From assembly GCF_900099965.1 (NCBI RefSeq), contig NZ_FNDJ01000038.1, positions 1-64,000 on the forward strand: DNA of 64,000 nt. Direction: 5' to 3'. Below, piece by piece: positions 55,616 to 63,757 of this stretch; position 1 is the first letter of the stretch, and every line of letters starts with the position of its first letter. Source of the stretch: Nonomuraea jiangxiensis (GTDB taxonomy: Bacteria > Actinomycetota > Actinomycetes > Streptosporangiales > Streptosporangiaceae). The position numbers and the translations under genes are program-made. The notes beneath the pieces were generated by a model. That model made no database searches, was not told the origin of the DNA, and worked only from the letters and a program-made list of their open reading frames with translations.

Positions 55616-57559
55616 TTACTGGCAGGTGATGGTGGCGTCGGCGAAGTCGGCGTGGTCGGAGGTGGCGTTGTCGCCGCCGTTGGTGGCGACAAGCCGGACG
55701 AACCGGGCGCCCTCGATGGAGGCGGTCACCTCGCGGGCCGGCATGGCACCGGTGACCAGGCCGGAGTGCGCGACCCGGCCGCCGTCGGCCCAGACCTCGA
55801 AGTCGGCGGAGCCGCCCGCCCCGACCTCGTCGTCGATCCCGGCCTGGAAGGTGACGGACGAGCAGCGCCCGGCGGTGTAGAACTCGATGTCGGCGGGCGC
55901 GTGCGCGCCCAGGCCCTTGGGATAGGTGACGCCGCCGATGGTGATCGGGCGGCCGTCGCCGGCGGCCCGGTCGCCGTTGCTCATGTCCTTCTCGACGGGG
56001 CCGAAGTAGCTCGTGGCCCTGGTCCAGGCGAGGTCGCTCAGGTACGTCGTCCCGGCGCCGGGCGCGCGGGCGACGGTCACCACGGCCACGGCGCTCTGCC
56101 CGTCCCGGGTGAAGGTGAGCTGATAGGTGCCCGGCGGGGTGTCGGCGGGTGGGGTGACGGCCCACTTCACGGTGAAGGTCTCGCCGCCGTCCAGCCGGCC
56201 GGTCCTGGCAGGGGTACGCGCCTCGATCCGCCATCCGGCGGGCGCCCCGGCCGTGACCTCGACGTCGCGCAGCCGCGCGGTGGCCCCGGTGTTCGTGACC
56301 CGGGTGACGATCTCGCCGGTCACGCCGGGCTCCAGCACCGAGGTCCGGTCCTCGCCGAGGAAGCGGGGCGGGTCGGCCTCGAACGTCACCAGCGGCGGCG
56401 GCGTCTGGCCGCGGCTCTCGCCCACCCGGTAGAGCAGCGCGGCGTGGGCGGGCACCTGGGCCGCCAGCTCGCCCTCGGTCGAGGTGACGGTGCCGGTCCA
56501 CAGGTCCTCGACCCGGTGACGGCCGTCCCCGAGGTCGGTGGAGATGGTCGCCGCGCGGTCGCTCTCGTTGAACAGCACCACGGCCCGGTCGCCGTTCGCC
56601 AGCGGCTTGGCCAGCACGTGGTACCAGCCGTCGGTCCTGACGAACGTGCCGTGCACGCCCAGCCGGTCCTGGTTGACGGCGATCACCTTGGGGTTGGCCA
56701 CGACCGACGCGGGCGCCTGGGCCGGGTCGGCCTGAAGGATCAGCGGGGACGCGCCGATCGCCCAGAGCGTGAACTGGGCGCGGTATTCGGTCTCGGTCAT
56801 CCCGCCGCGCCCGGCCTGGATGAGGTCGGGATCGGCCCAGCTGCCGGGGCCCGCGTACTCGGCCCTGAGCTGGTTGGTCTCCCAGATGTCGGTCATGTTC
56901 GGGTAGTTGTCGGCGATGGGGCGGTTGTAGACGTTGGTCCGCCAGGTGGTGGCGCCGCCGTCCTTGCCCCACAGCCACGGCACGGTGCTGCCGTCCTCGT
57001 TGTTCATGGCGAACACGACGCCCGAGCCGAGGGCCTGGCGCATCGGCGGGTAGAGGGCCTGGGCGATCTGCTGGACGTTCTGGCCGGGGAAGTCGGCCGT
57101 GGGCATGCTGCACCAGTCGTACTTGACGTAGTCGACGCCCCAGTCCCTGACCTGGCGGGCGTCGGCGGCCTCGCTCTTGTACGAGCCGGGCCCGCCGCCC
57201 GTGCACGCCTTGGTGCCGGCCGACAGGCTGAGGCCCAGCTTCAGGCCCTTGCCGTGCACGTAGTCGGCCAGGGCGCCGATGCCGGCGGGGAAGCGGGCGG
57301 GGTCGGGGGCCAGCGCGCCGTTCGTACGCTGGGGGGCCAGCCAGCAGTCGTCGATGATGACGTACCGGTAGCCGAGCGGGGCGAGGCGCGCGAGCGCGTC
57401 GGCGGCCTGCCGTACCGACGACTCGGAGACCGAGCAGCCCAGCGTGCGGCTGTTCCAGCCCATGGGCGGGCCGGTGGTTTCCGCCTGCGCGGCGCTCGCT
57501 AAGGGGACGAAGGGCATGACGAGCAGGGCCGCCGCGGCGGCGGCCGTGAGGATGCGCAT
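55616..57559 (-). CDS. Secreted GH27 alpha-galactosidase with NPCBM domain
   Basis: A 647-residue exported enzyme. Signal peptide residues 1-25 (ILTAAAAAALLVMPFVPLASA). GH27 barrel ~28-310: PPMGWNSRTLGC (the usual W-N-x-F-G is shortened), YVIIDDCW, the nucleophile Asp148 in VDYVKYDWC, acid/base Asp near 243 in WADPDLIQAG. A C-terminal beta-domain follows to ~385, then an Ig-like NEW3 linker domain (~410-495; VEVTAGAPAGWRIEA...PPGTYQLTFT) and a novel putative carbohydrate-binding module (NPCBM, ~505-645; YLSDLAWTRATSYFGPVEKDMSNGDRAAGDGRPITIGGVTYPKGLGAHAPADIEF). It cleaves alpha-Gal from an extracellular glycan. Confidence 0.92.
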   Translation of the reverse strand: MRILTAAAAAALLVMPFVPLASAAQAETTGPPMGWNSRTLGCSVSESSVRQAADALARLAPLGYRYVIIDDCWLAPQRTNGALAPDPARFPAGIGALADYVHGKGLKLGLSLSAGTKACTGGGPGSYKSEAADARQVRDWGVDYVKYDWCSMPTADFPGQNVQQIAQALYPPMRQALGSGVVFAMNNEDGSTVPWLWGKDGGATTWRTNVYNRPIADNYPNMTDIWETNQLRAEYAGPGSWADPDLIQAGRGGMTETEYRAQFTLWAIGASPLILQADPAQAPASVVANPKVIAVNQDRLGVHGTFVRTDGWYHVLAKPLANGDRAVVLFNESDRAATISTDLGDGRHRVEDLWTGTVTSTEGELAAQVPAHAALLYRVGESRGQTPPPLVTFEADPPRFLGEDRTSVLEPGVTGEIVTRVTNTGATARLRDVEVTAGAPAGWRIEARTPARTGRLDGGETFTVKWAVTPPADTPPGTYQLTFTRDGQSAVAVVTVARAPGAGTTYLSDLAWTRATSYFGPVEKDMSNGDRAAGDGRPITIGGVTYPKGLGAHAPADIEFYTAGRCSSVTFQAGIDDEVGAGGSADFEVWADGGRVAHSGLVTGAMPAREVTASIEGARFVRLVATNGGDNATSDHADFADATITCQ

Positions 57560-57569
57560 GAGGATCCTG

Positions 57570-59114
57570 TCAGGCGGGGTTGAGTGCGGGGTGGCCGGGC
57601 TCGATGACGAAGGAGCCGGAGGTGTAGGCGGGGGCGTAGGGCTCGGTGATGCGGGACAACGAGCGGAAGTCGACCTTCATCTCGTCCTGGGTGAGCCGGG
57701 TGCGCACGTAGCCGCGGCGGCCGTTGAAGAACTTCACGTGCGGGTTCTCGTCGAGCAGGATCTGCGTGTTGGGGTATTCGTCCAGGCCGTTGCCGGCGCT
57801 CGTCACGGAGGTGGTGACCAGCTCGACGGCCACGGACCTGGACTCGGGGTCCTGGTGGTCGCGCTTGACCTCGCCGGCCCAGTGGGAGTGCACGTCGCCG
57901 GTGAGCACGACGGCGTTGCGCTGGTAGTCGTCGATGGCGGCGGTCAGGCGGTTGCGGGAGGCGACATAGCCGTCCCAGCCCTCGTTCGAGTAGCCCTTGC
58001 CCGCGCCGTTCGTCCAGTCCATCTCCATCAGGAAGACCTGCTGGCCCAGCAGGTCCCAGGTGGCGCGGGAGTGCTTCAGCTCGCCGTCCAGCCAGGCCTC
58101 CTGCTCCTGGCCGAGGATGGTCCGGTTGGGCTCGAACCGCTCCATGCAGTCGGGGCCGACCGTGCCGCTGGCGCCGGTGCACGCGTACAGGTCGCGGTAC
58201 TGGCGGGTGTCGAGCAGGTGCAGGTTGGCGACCGCGCCCCAGCGGATGCTGCGGTAGAGCTTGAGCGAGGTGCCGCGTGGCCGCTGGGCGCGGCGCAGCG
58301 GCATGTTCTCGTAGTACGCCTGGAAGGCGTCGGCGCGGCGCTTGAGGAAGGGCGGGTCCGGCTGCTCGGGGACGTCCCCGGCCCAGGCGTTCTCGATGTC
58401 GTGGTCGTCCCACACCACGACCCAGGGGGCGATGGCGTGGGCCAGCTGCGACTCGGGGTCGGCCTTGTGCTGGGCGTGGCGCAGGCGGTATCCGGCCAGG
58501 TCGAAGCACTCGCCGCCGGCCTGGTCGCGGACGGGGTACTTGTAGTCGCCGTACTCGTAGATGTAGTCGCCGAGGAAGGCGATGAGGTCCGGCTGGTCCT
58601 CGGCCATCCTGCGGTAGGGCGTGAACCAGCCGGCCTGGTAGTCGGCGCACGAGGTGAACGACAGGTTCAGGGCGCGGCCGCGGGTGCCGGGGGCCGGGCT
58701 GGTCAGGGTGCGGCCGACCGGGCTGAGCTCGCCGTCGGCCTTGAACCGGTAGAAGTACTCGGCGCCGGGGTCGAGCCCTTCGACCTCGACGTGCACGCTG
58801 TGGGCCGCCTCGGGGGCGGCTTGCTCGGTGCCGTGCCGTACGACGTGCCGGAAGTTCTCGTCCTTGGCCAGCTGCCACTGGACCGGCACCTGGCGGCCGG
58901 GCATGCCGCCGAGGCCGTCCGCGGCGACGGGATCCATCGCGAGCCTGGTCCACAGGACCACGCCGTCGGACGTGGGCTCGCCCGAGGCGACGCCCAGCTG
59001 GAACGGGTCGGATATGGGGGCGCGCCGAGCGGCCGCGCGCGCGGGTGTGGCACCCAACGCGGCGGCGACGCCCATGCTGACGCCCCCGGCGAACAGGGAT
59101 CGCCGGGTGATCAT
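57570..59114 (-). CDS. phoD: PhoD-family alkaline phosphatase/phosphodiesterase (Tat-exported)
   Basis: A 514-residue PhoD-type enzyme. Twin-arginine signal (TRRSLFAGGVSMGVAAALG, ending ~residue 28). N-terminal Ig-like PhoD_N domain (~35-140), then the metallophosphatase core: NLSFTSCADYQAGWFTPYRRMAEDQPDLIAFLGDYIYEYG, VVVWDDHDIENAW, VVLTGDVHSHWAG and a C-terminal RGYVRTRLTQDEMKVDFRSL. It uses Ca2+ and Fe3+ in known relatives. B. subtilis PhoD releases phosphate from teichoic acid. It is unusual inside a sugar-utilisation operon, between the binding-protein gene and the alpha-galactosidase gene. Confidence 0.9.
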   Translation of the reverse strand: MITRRSLFAGGVSMGVAAALGATPARAAARRAPISDPFQLGVASGEPTSDGVVLWTRLAMDPVAADGLGGMPGRQVPVQWQLAKDENFRHVVRHGTEQAAPEAAHSVHVEVEGLDPGAEYFYRFKADGELSPVGRTLTSPAPGTRGRALNLSFTSCADYQAGWFTPYRRMAEDQPDLIAFLGDYIYEYGDYKYPVRDQAGGECFDLAGYRLRHAQHKADPESQLAHAIAPWVVVWDDHDIENAWAGDVPEQPDPPFLKRRADAFQAYYENMPLRRAQRPRGTSLKLYRSIRWGAVANLHLLDTRQYRDLYACTGASGTVGPDCMERFEPNRTILGQEQEAWLDGELKHSRATWDLLGQQVFLMEMDWTNGAGKGYSNEGWDGYVASRNRLTAAIDDYQRNAVVLTGDVHSHWAGEVKRDHQDPESRSVAVELVTTSVTSAGNGLDEYPNTQILLDENPHVKFFNGRRGYVRTRLTQDEMKVDFRSLSRITEPYAPAYTSGSFVIEPGHPALNPA

Positions 59115-59123
59115 GAGGGTCCT

Positions 59124-60431
59124 TTACTGGAGGGAGGCGTTGCCTTCGGAAACCGCTTGGTCAGCGGCTTGTTGCGGGGAGAGGTTGCCGAGGTACATCT
59201 CGTTGAAGATCTGATTGAGCTTGGTCTCGAAGCCGGTGAAACCGGTGGCGATCGGCAACGGGAAGGTGGTGCCCTCCGCCTCCTCGACGAAGGGCGTCAC
59301 GTCGACGTTCTTCGACTTCCAGTAGTCGACGTAGCCCTGAGTGAGGCCGTTACGAGCGGGGAGGACGTAGCCGCCGTCGGCCATCAGCTTCTGCGGCGCC
59401 TCGGTGCCGAGATACTGCGCCAGCTTCATGGCCTCTTCGGGGTGGTCGCTCTTGGCGTAGACGGCCTCGGCCAGGCCGTTCAGGTTGACCGCGCGGCCGG
59501 CCGGCCCCTCGGGCATGGGCGCCACGCCCACCTCGAACGTGGACTCGGGCGCGACGAACGGCAGCAGCGCGTTGTTGGCGGGGAACATCGCGACCTTGCC
59601 CGCCGTGAACATGTCGGTGGCCTTGCCGGTGGGCGGGTTCGTCTGGGTGGCGGGCGGCGAGACGTGGTATTTGCCGACCAGGTCCACGCCGAACCGCAGC
59701 GCCTGCACCGAGGCGGGGTCGTTGAAGACGTATTTGCCGAAGGGCTGGTCGACGAGCTTGCCGCCGTTGGAGGCGACCCAGTTCATCCACTGGGTCTGAT
59801 AGTGGTTCCAGGACAGGAAGCCGTACGTCGTGACCTTGGCGGGGTCGAATCCCGCCTCGCCGGGGTGCTTGCCGGCCTCGTCCACGGTGAGCTTGCGCGC
59901 CGTGTCGAGCAGGGTGCCGGTGCCGTCGGCGTTCCAGGTGAGCTTGTCCGGCATCTCCACGCCGGCCTTCTTGAACAGGTCCTTGTTGTAGAGCAGGCCG
60001 ACGATGCCCCAGTCCTTCGGGACGCCGTACAACTTGTCCTTGTAGGTGAAGGAGCCGACGACGGTCTGGTGATACTGGGAGGCGTCGAGCTGGACCGGGG
60101 CCAGCACCCCCTTGGTGACGTACTCGGGAAACTGGGTGGGCGTCATCCAGAACACGTCCGGCGCCGTGCCCGCCACCGCGTCGGCGGTGAGCTTGGTCCA
60201 GTACTGGTCGTACGGCAGCACCTCGATGGTCACGTCGATGCCCGGGTTGGCCTTCTCGAAGGCCGCCATGACCTGCTCATAACCGGCCTTCTGCTGTTCG
60301 TCCCACAGCCGGTACGTCAACGTGACGTCGCCGGACCCACCGCCGGCCGATCCTGACCCGCACGCGGTGAGTGTGAGCATGGCGACGCCGAGCAGCGCCC
60401 CGGCCCAGCGAATCGGGGGGTTGTGCATCAT
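59124..60431 (-). CDS. CUT1-type ABC transporter substrate-binding lipoprotein
   Basis: A 435-residue extracellular sugar-binding lipoprotein. Lipobox LTAC-GS (~residue 24), then VTLTYRLWDEQQKAGYEQVMAAFEKANPGIDVTIEVLPYDQYWTKLTADAVAGTAPDVFWMTP, GVPKDWGIVGLLYNKDLFKKAGVEMPDKLTWNADG, and MFTAGKVAMFPANNALLPF. It probably binds an alpha-galactoside or an amino-sugar oligosaccharide produced by the secreted enzymes of the same operon. Tandem ATG start (60431 preferred). Confidence 0.9.
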   Translation of the reverse strand: MMHNPPIRWAGALLGVAMLTLTACGSGSAGGGSGDVTLTYRLWDEQQKAGYEQVMAAFEKANPGIDVTIEVLPYDQYWTKLTADAVAGTAPDVFWMTPTQFPEYVTKGVLAPVQLDASQYHQTVVGSFTYKDKLYGVPKDWGIVGLLYNKDLFKKAGVEMPDKLTWNADGTGTLLDTARKLTVDEAGKHPGEAGFDPAKVTTYGFLSWNHYQTQWMNWVASNGGKLVDQPFGKYVFNDPASVQALRFGVDLVGKYHVSPPATQTNPPTGKATDMFTAGKVAMFPANNALLPFVAPESTFEVGVAPMPEGPAGRAVNLNGLAEAVYAKSDHPEEAMKLAQYLGTEAPQKLMADGGYVLPARNGLTQGYVDYWKSKNVDVTPFVEEAEGTTFPLPIATGFTGFETKLNQIFNEMYLGNLSPQQAADQAVSEGNASLQ

Positions 60432-60445
60432 TCGCTGACCTCTTC

Positions 60446-61255
60446 TTATTTGAGGCCGGTGAGAACCACCGACCTGACGATGTGCCTCTGGAAGAAGATG
60501 AAGACGGCCACCATCGGCACCAGCGCGATCAGGCTGCCGGCCATCATGAGGTTGTAGTCGACGCCGATGCCGATCTTGAGCGTGGCCAGCGCGACCGTGA
60601 TGACCTTGGTGTCGTCGCCGCTCGTGATGATCAGCGGCCACAGGAAGCTGTTCCACGACGAGATCACCGTGATGATCGCGAGGGTGCCGAGCGCCGGGCG
60701 GCACAGCGGGAGCATGACGCGCATGAGGATCGTCAGCGCCCCGGCCCCGTCGATCCGCGCGGCCTCCTCCAGCCCGGCGGGCAGGCTCTTGAAGAACTGC
60801 CGCATCAGGAAGATCCCGTACGGGGTTCCGAGCACGTACGGGACCAGCAGGCCGTACCAGGTGTTGACCAGGTCCAGCTCCCGCATGATCAGGAACAGCG
60901 GGATCATCGTGACGGCGCTCGGCACCATCATCGTGGCCACGAACAGCCAGAACAGCACGTCCCTGCCCCTGAAGCGCAGCCGCGCGAAGGCGTAGGCGGC
61001 GAAGGTGGTGAACACCAGCTGGCCCGCCGTGAGCACCGCCGTCATCACGGCGGTGTTGAGCAGGAAGCGCGGGAAGTCCCCGGCGAAGACCTCGGCGAGG
61101 TTGTCGGCGGTCGGCGGCGTCCCGGGCAGCCAGGGGTGGGTGGAGCTGAGCTGCGCCTGCGTCTTGAACGCGGTCAGCACCACCAGCAGATAGGGGAAGA
61201 CGGAGACGAACGCACCGATCGCGAGCGCGGTGTGGACCAGGATTCGCTTGGCCAT
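60446..61255 (-). CDS. CUT1-type ABC transporter permease (MalG-like)
   Basis: A 269-residue permease with six membrane segments and the EAA loop LEEAARIDGAGALTILMRVMLPLCRPALG (~172-200). N-terminal VFPYLLVVLTAFKTQAQL and C-terminal FIFFQRHIVRSVVLTGLK are typical. Located between the MalF-like gene and the binding-protein gene with 9-14 bp gaps. No ATPase gene is present in this operon either; a shared MsiK-like ATPase is expected. Confidence 0.92.
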   Translation of the reverse strand: MAKRILVHTALAIGAFVSVFPYLLVVLTAFKTQAQLSSTHPWLPGTPPTADNLAEVFAGDFPRFLLNTAVMTAVLTAGQLVFTTFAAYAFARLRFRGRDVLFWLFVATMMVPSAVTMIPLFLIMRELDLVNTWYGLLVPYVLGTPYGIFLMRQFFKSLPAGLEEAARIDGAGALTILMRVMLPLCRPALGTLAIITVISSWNSFLWPLIITSGDDTKVITVALATLKIGIGVDYNLMMAGSLIALVPMVAVFIFFQRHIVRSVVLTGLK

Positions 61256-61264
61256 CGGATTTCC

Positions 61265-62275
61265 TCAGCTCAGGTCGTAGGTGGTGCGCTTGCCGAAGAA
61301 CCTGACCTGCGCCATCGTCACCACGAAGATGATCAAGAAGAGCACCGTCGAGAGCGTGGCCGCGTAGCCGAAGTCGAACTCCTTGAACGCGGTCTGGTAG
61401 ATCCGGAAGTTGATCACCTCGGTGCTCCGGCCGGGGCCGCCGTCGGTCATCGCGTAGACCGTGTCGAACACCTGGAACGCGCCGATCAGGTTCGTCACCG
61501 TGACGAAGAACATCGTGGGGTTGAGCAGCGGCAACGTCACCCGCCAGAACCGCTGGGCCGTGGTGGCGCCGTCGGTGGCGGCCGCGTCGTGCAGCTCGCG
61601 CGGGATGCCCTGCAGGCCGGCCAGGAAGAACAGCATGTTGTAGCCGGTCTGCTGCCAGACGCTGACCAGCGCGACGGCGGGCAGCGCCCACGCCGGGTCG
61701 GACAGCCAGTCGGGCCCGGTGATGCCGATCAGGGCCAGGGCGCTGTTGAGGGCGCCGTCGCGGGGGTCGAAGATCCAGTTCCAGATCAGCCCGAGGGCGA
61801 TGGGAGTGGCCATCCACGGGACGACGAACAGCGAGCGGTAGATTCTGACGCCCTTGACGCGCCGGTTGAGTCCCAGGGCGAGGGCCAGGGCGAGCACGGT
61901 CTGCAGGGGGATGCAGAGCAGCACGTACGCCACGGTGACCCAGAGCGAGTGCCAGGTCTGGCCGTCGCCGGCCAGGCGGCGGTAGTTGTCCAGGCCGACG
62001 AACTGGGGGTCGGACAGCAGTTCCCAGTCGAAGAGGCTGAGCACGAGGACGATGACCATGGGGAGCAGCAGGAAGGCCAGCACGCCGAAGAGGCTGGGCG
62101 CGACGAACAGGTAGGCGTGCCAGCCGCTCCCCCGTGCCCCGCTTCTCCGTCCTCCACTCCGCCGTGCCCCGCTTCCCTGGGCCCCGCTTCCCCGGGCCCC
62201 GCGGCGACCGGCCGCCGACCGGCTCTCCCCCGCGGCCGCGGCGCCCATGGCGGCCCTGGCGGTGCGGCTCGTCAC
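61265..62275 (-). CDS. CUT1-type ABC transporter permease (MalF-like)
   Basis: A 336-residue permease with six membrane segments: AYLFVAPSLFGVLAFLLLPMVIVLVLSLFDWELLSDPQFVGLDNYRRLAG, EAA loop LHDAAATDGATTAQRFWRVTLPLLNPTMF, and VFDTVYAMTDGGPGRSTEVINFRIYQTAF. GTG 62275 overlaps the GH36 stop by GTGA. Residues ~18-52 are a Gly/Ser/Arg repeat (RGSGAQGSGARRSGGRRSG in part) encoded by a ~15-bp tandem repeat, an odd basic N-terminal tail probably arising by slippage. Confidence 0.9.
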   Translation of the reverse strand: MTSRTARAAMGAAAAGESRSAAGRRGARGSGAQGSGARRSGGRRSGARGSGWHAYLFVAPSLFGVLAFLLLPMVIVLVLSLFDWELLSDPQFVGLDNYRRLAGDGQTWHSLWVTVAYVLLCIPLQTVLALALALGLNRRVKGVRIYRSLFVVPWMATPIALGLIWNWIFDPRDGALNSALALIGITGPDWLSDPAWALPAVALVSVWQQTGYNMLFFLAGLQGIPRELHDAAATDGATTAQRFWRVTLPLLNPTMFFVTVTNLIGAFQVFDTVYAMTDGGPGRSTEVINFRIYQTAFKEFDFGYAATLSTVLFLIIFVVTMAQVRFFGKRTTYDLS

Positions 62276-63585
62276 GACGGGACCGTCGTCGTCGGCACCA
62301 TGAGGCGCCTGGTCGTCTCCAGCCCCCAGGCGTCGAGGGCCGCGATCGGGTCGCTGGACCCGCGTAACCCGCCGGTGGCGCCGATGTGCGCGGCCCATTC
62401 CTCCCGGGCCTCCACCTCGGGCCGCAGGATGATGCAGTCGGGGTCGTTCACCCACCAGCGCGCGTGCAGAAACTCCCGGGCCGCGCCAGTGAGCCGGGCG
62501 CCGAGCTGCGACGGCTGGCTGATGTCGCCGGACTTGGGCTGCACGGTCGGCGCGATGTCGGGGCTGACCCGCATGATGTCCACCAGCCCGAGGCTCGGCA
62601 GCATCGGCGCCCCGCACCCGTGCAGCGTGGCCGCCGCGCCGGCGCCCCGGCGGATCAGCTCCAGCCCCCGCCGGTACGCCGCGATCGGGTCGAGGTCCTC
62701 GTGCCGCCCGCCGGCGAGCGCCCCGGCGTAGACGAAGTCGAGCTTGAAGTGGGTGATGCCGAGCGCGGCGAACTCGGCGAACACGTGCACCAGATGCTCG
62801 GCCGCCTCCGGGTGGGTGACGTCGAGCACCGCCAGGTCCTGGTCCCACATGCGGCCCGCGTAGGCGCCCTTGACCAGCCAGTCGGGGTGCTCGCGGAAGA
62901 TCCGGCTGCCATGGCCGACGAGGAACGGCGCGGTCCAGATGCCCGCCCGCCGGCCCGCGTCCGTCACGGCGTCCACGGCCCGCGCCAGCGACCCGAACCC
63001 GGGCCGGATCTCCAGCCAGTCGCCGATCCCGGCCTCGTAGCCGTCGTCGATCAGGAACATGTCGGCGCCCAGGCCGAGCCGTTCCGAGAGCTCCAGGTTC
63101 TCGATGACGTCGGCGTCGGTGACCTTGTCCCAGTATCCGTACCAGGTGCACCACATGGGCGCGACGGCGGGGAACGTCCCGGGTGCCCCGGCCTGCGCCG
63201 CCATGGTGTCCGCCCAGTCGCGCAGGGCGCGGGCGAGGCCGCCCTCCGTGCGGTGGTGCCGTACCGGGCCGTCGGCGGAGACCACCAGGCGCCCGCCGTC
63301 CTGGCGCGCCCTGATCGAGGGCACCTGGAGCGGGCTCGGCGCCGACCACAGCTCGACGGTGCCGTCGCCCGGCTCGACCGCCAGCAGGCCCTCGCCCTGG
63401 AAGGTGCCGTCGGGGACCGGGGTCTCGGGCCGGTAGGCGAGGATCTGGATCGTCTCGTCGGCGGGCCTGGGCGGGGTGTCGGTCAGTCGGTAGGCCCCCG
63501 TGGGACTCCATGACTGCCAGCCGTGCTCGAACACCCTGGCCACGGCAGGATCGCACGTGACCTCGCCGATGTCAGCGAACGACAT
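62272..63585 (-). CDS. GH36-type alpha-galactosidase, cytoplasmic
   Basis: A 437-residue GH36/melibiase-like enzyme, shorter than classical 700-residue forms and without a signal peptide. Present are FEHGWQSWSPTG (~19-30), MWCTWYGYWDKVTDADVIENL (~144-164), MFLIDDGYEAGIGDWL, IWTAPFLVGHGSRIFREHPDWLV, the nucleophile Asp283 in HFKLDFVYAGA, and the acid/base Asp343 in RVSPDIAPT. It probably splits imported alpha-galactosides. First gene of the operon, with a promoter ~35 bp upstream, divergent from the ROK gene. Confidence 0.9.
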   Translation of the reverse strand: MSFADIGEVTCDPAVARVFEHGWQSWSPTGAYRLTDTPPRPADETIQILAYRPETPVPDGTFQGEGLLAVEPGDGTVELWSAPSPLQVPSIRARQDGGRLVVSADGPVRHHRTEGGLARALRDWADTMAAQAGAPGTFPAVAPMWCTWYGYWDKVTDADVIENLELSERLGLGADMFLIDDGYEAGIGDWLEIRPGFGSLARAVDAVTDAGRRAGIWTAPFLVGHGSRIFREHPDWLVKGAYAGRMWDQDLAVLDVTHPEAAEHLVHVFAEFAALGITHFKLDFVYAGALAGGRHEDLDPIAAYRRGLELIRRGAGAAATLHGCGAPMLPSLGLVDIMRVSPDIAPTVQPKSGDISQPSQLGARLTGAAREFLHARWWVNDPDCIILRPEVEAREEWAAHIGATGGLRGSSDPIAALDAWGLETTRRLMVPTTTVPS

Positions 63586-63624
63586 CAGGTCCTCATTCCT
63601 CTTGACTTACGAAGGAGCGCTTCA

Positions 63625-63654
63625 TTAGTAGCACCGAGCCGTCCCAGGGGTCAA
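63625..63654 (-). promoter_or_regulatory. Candidate sigma-70-type promoter of the glycan operon
   Basis: On the - strand TTGACC (63654-63649) and TACTAA (63630-63625, followed by T) are separated by 18 bp, placing the start of transcription about 35 bases before the GH36 ATG. The 172-bp divergent region also holds an AT-rich stretch around 63661-63680 that might be a ROK binding site, but no clear dyad was seen. Confidence 0.5.
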
Positions 63655-63757
63655 TGAGCGGATTTTTACCGAACTAGTGGCAGATGTAGGTTGCGCGTAC
63701 AGCGGTCGAGCGCTGGCATAATTCCCTGTTACAGAGGAAACCTACTTAAGGACGGCG

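Noticed and set aside
54143..57502. Very long rightward open frame (over 1,100 codons) opposite GH20 and GH27 genes
   Set aside because: Arg/Gly/Val-rich translation without family similarity, antisense to two well-conserved glycosidases; a typical shadow frame of high-GC coding DNA. The same applies to the long frames opposite the helicase (50716-53259) and opposite kmo and the hydrolase (9153-11810).
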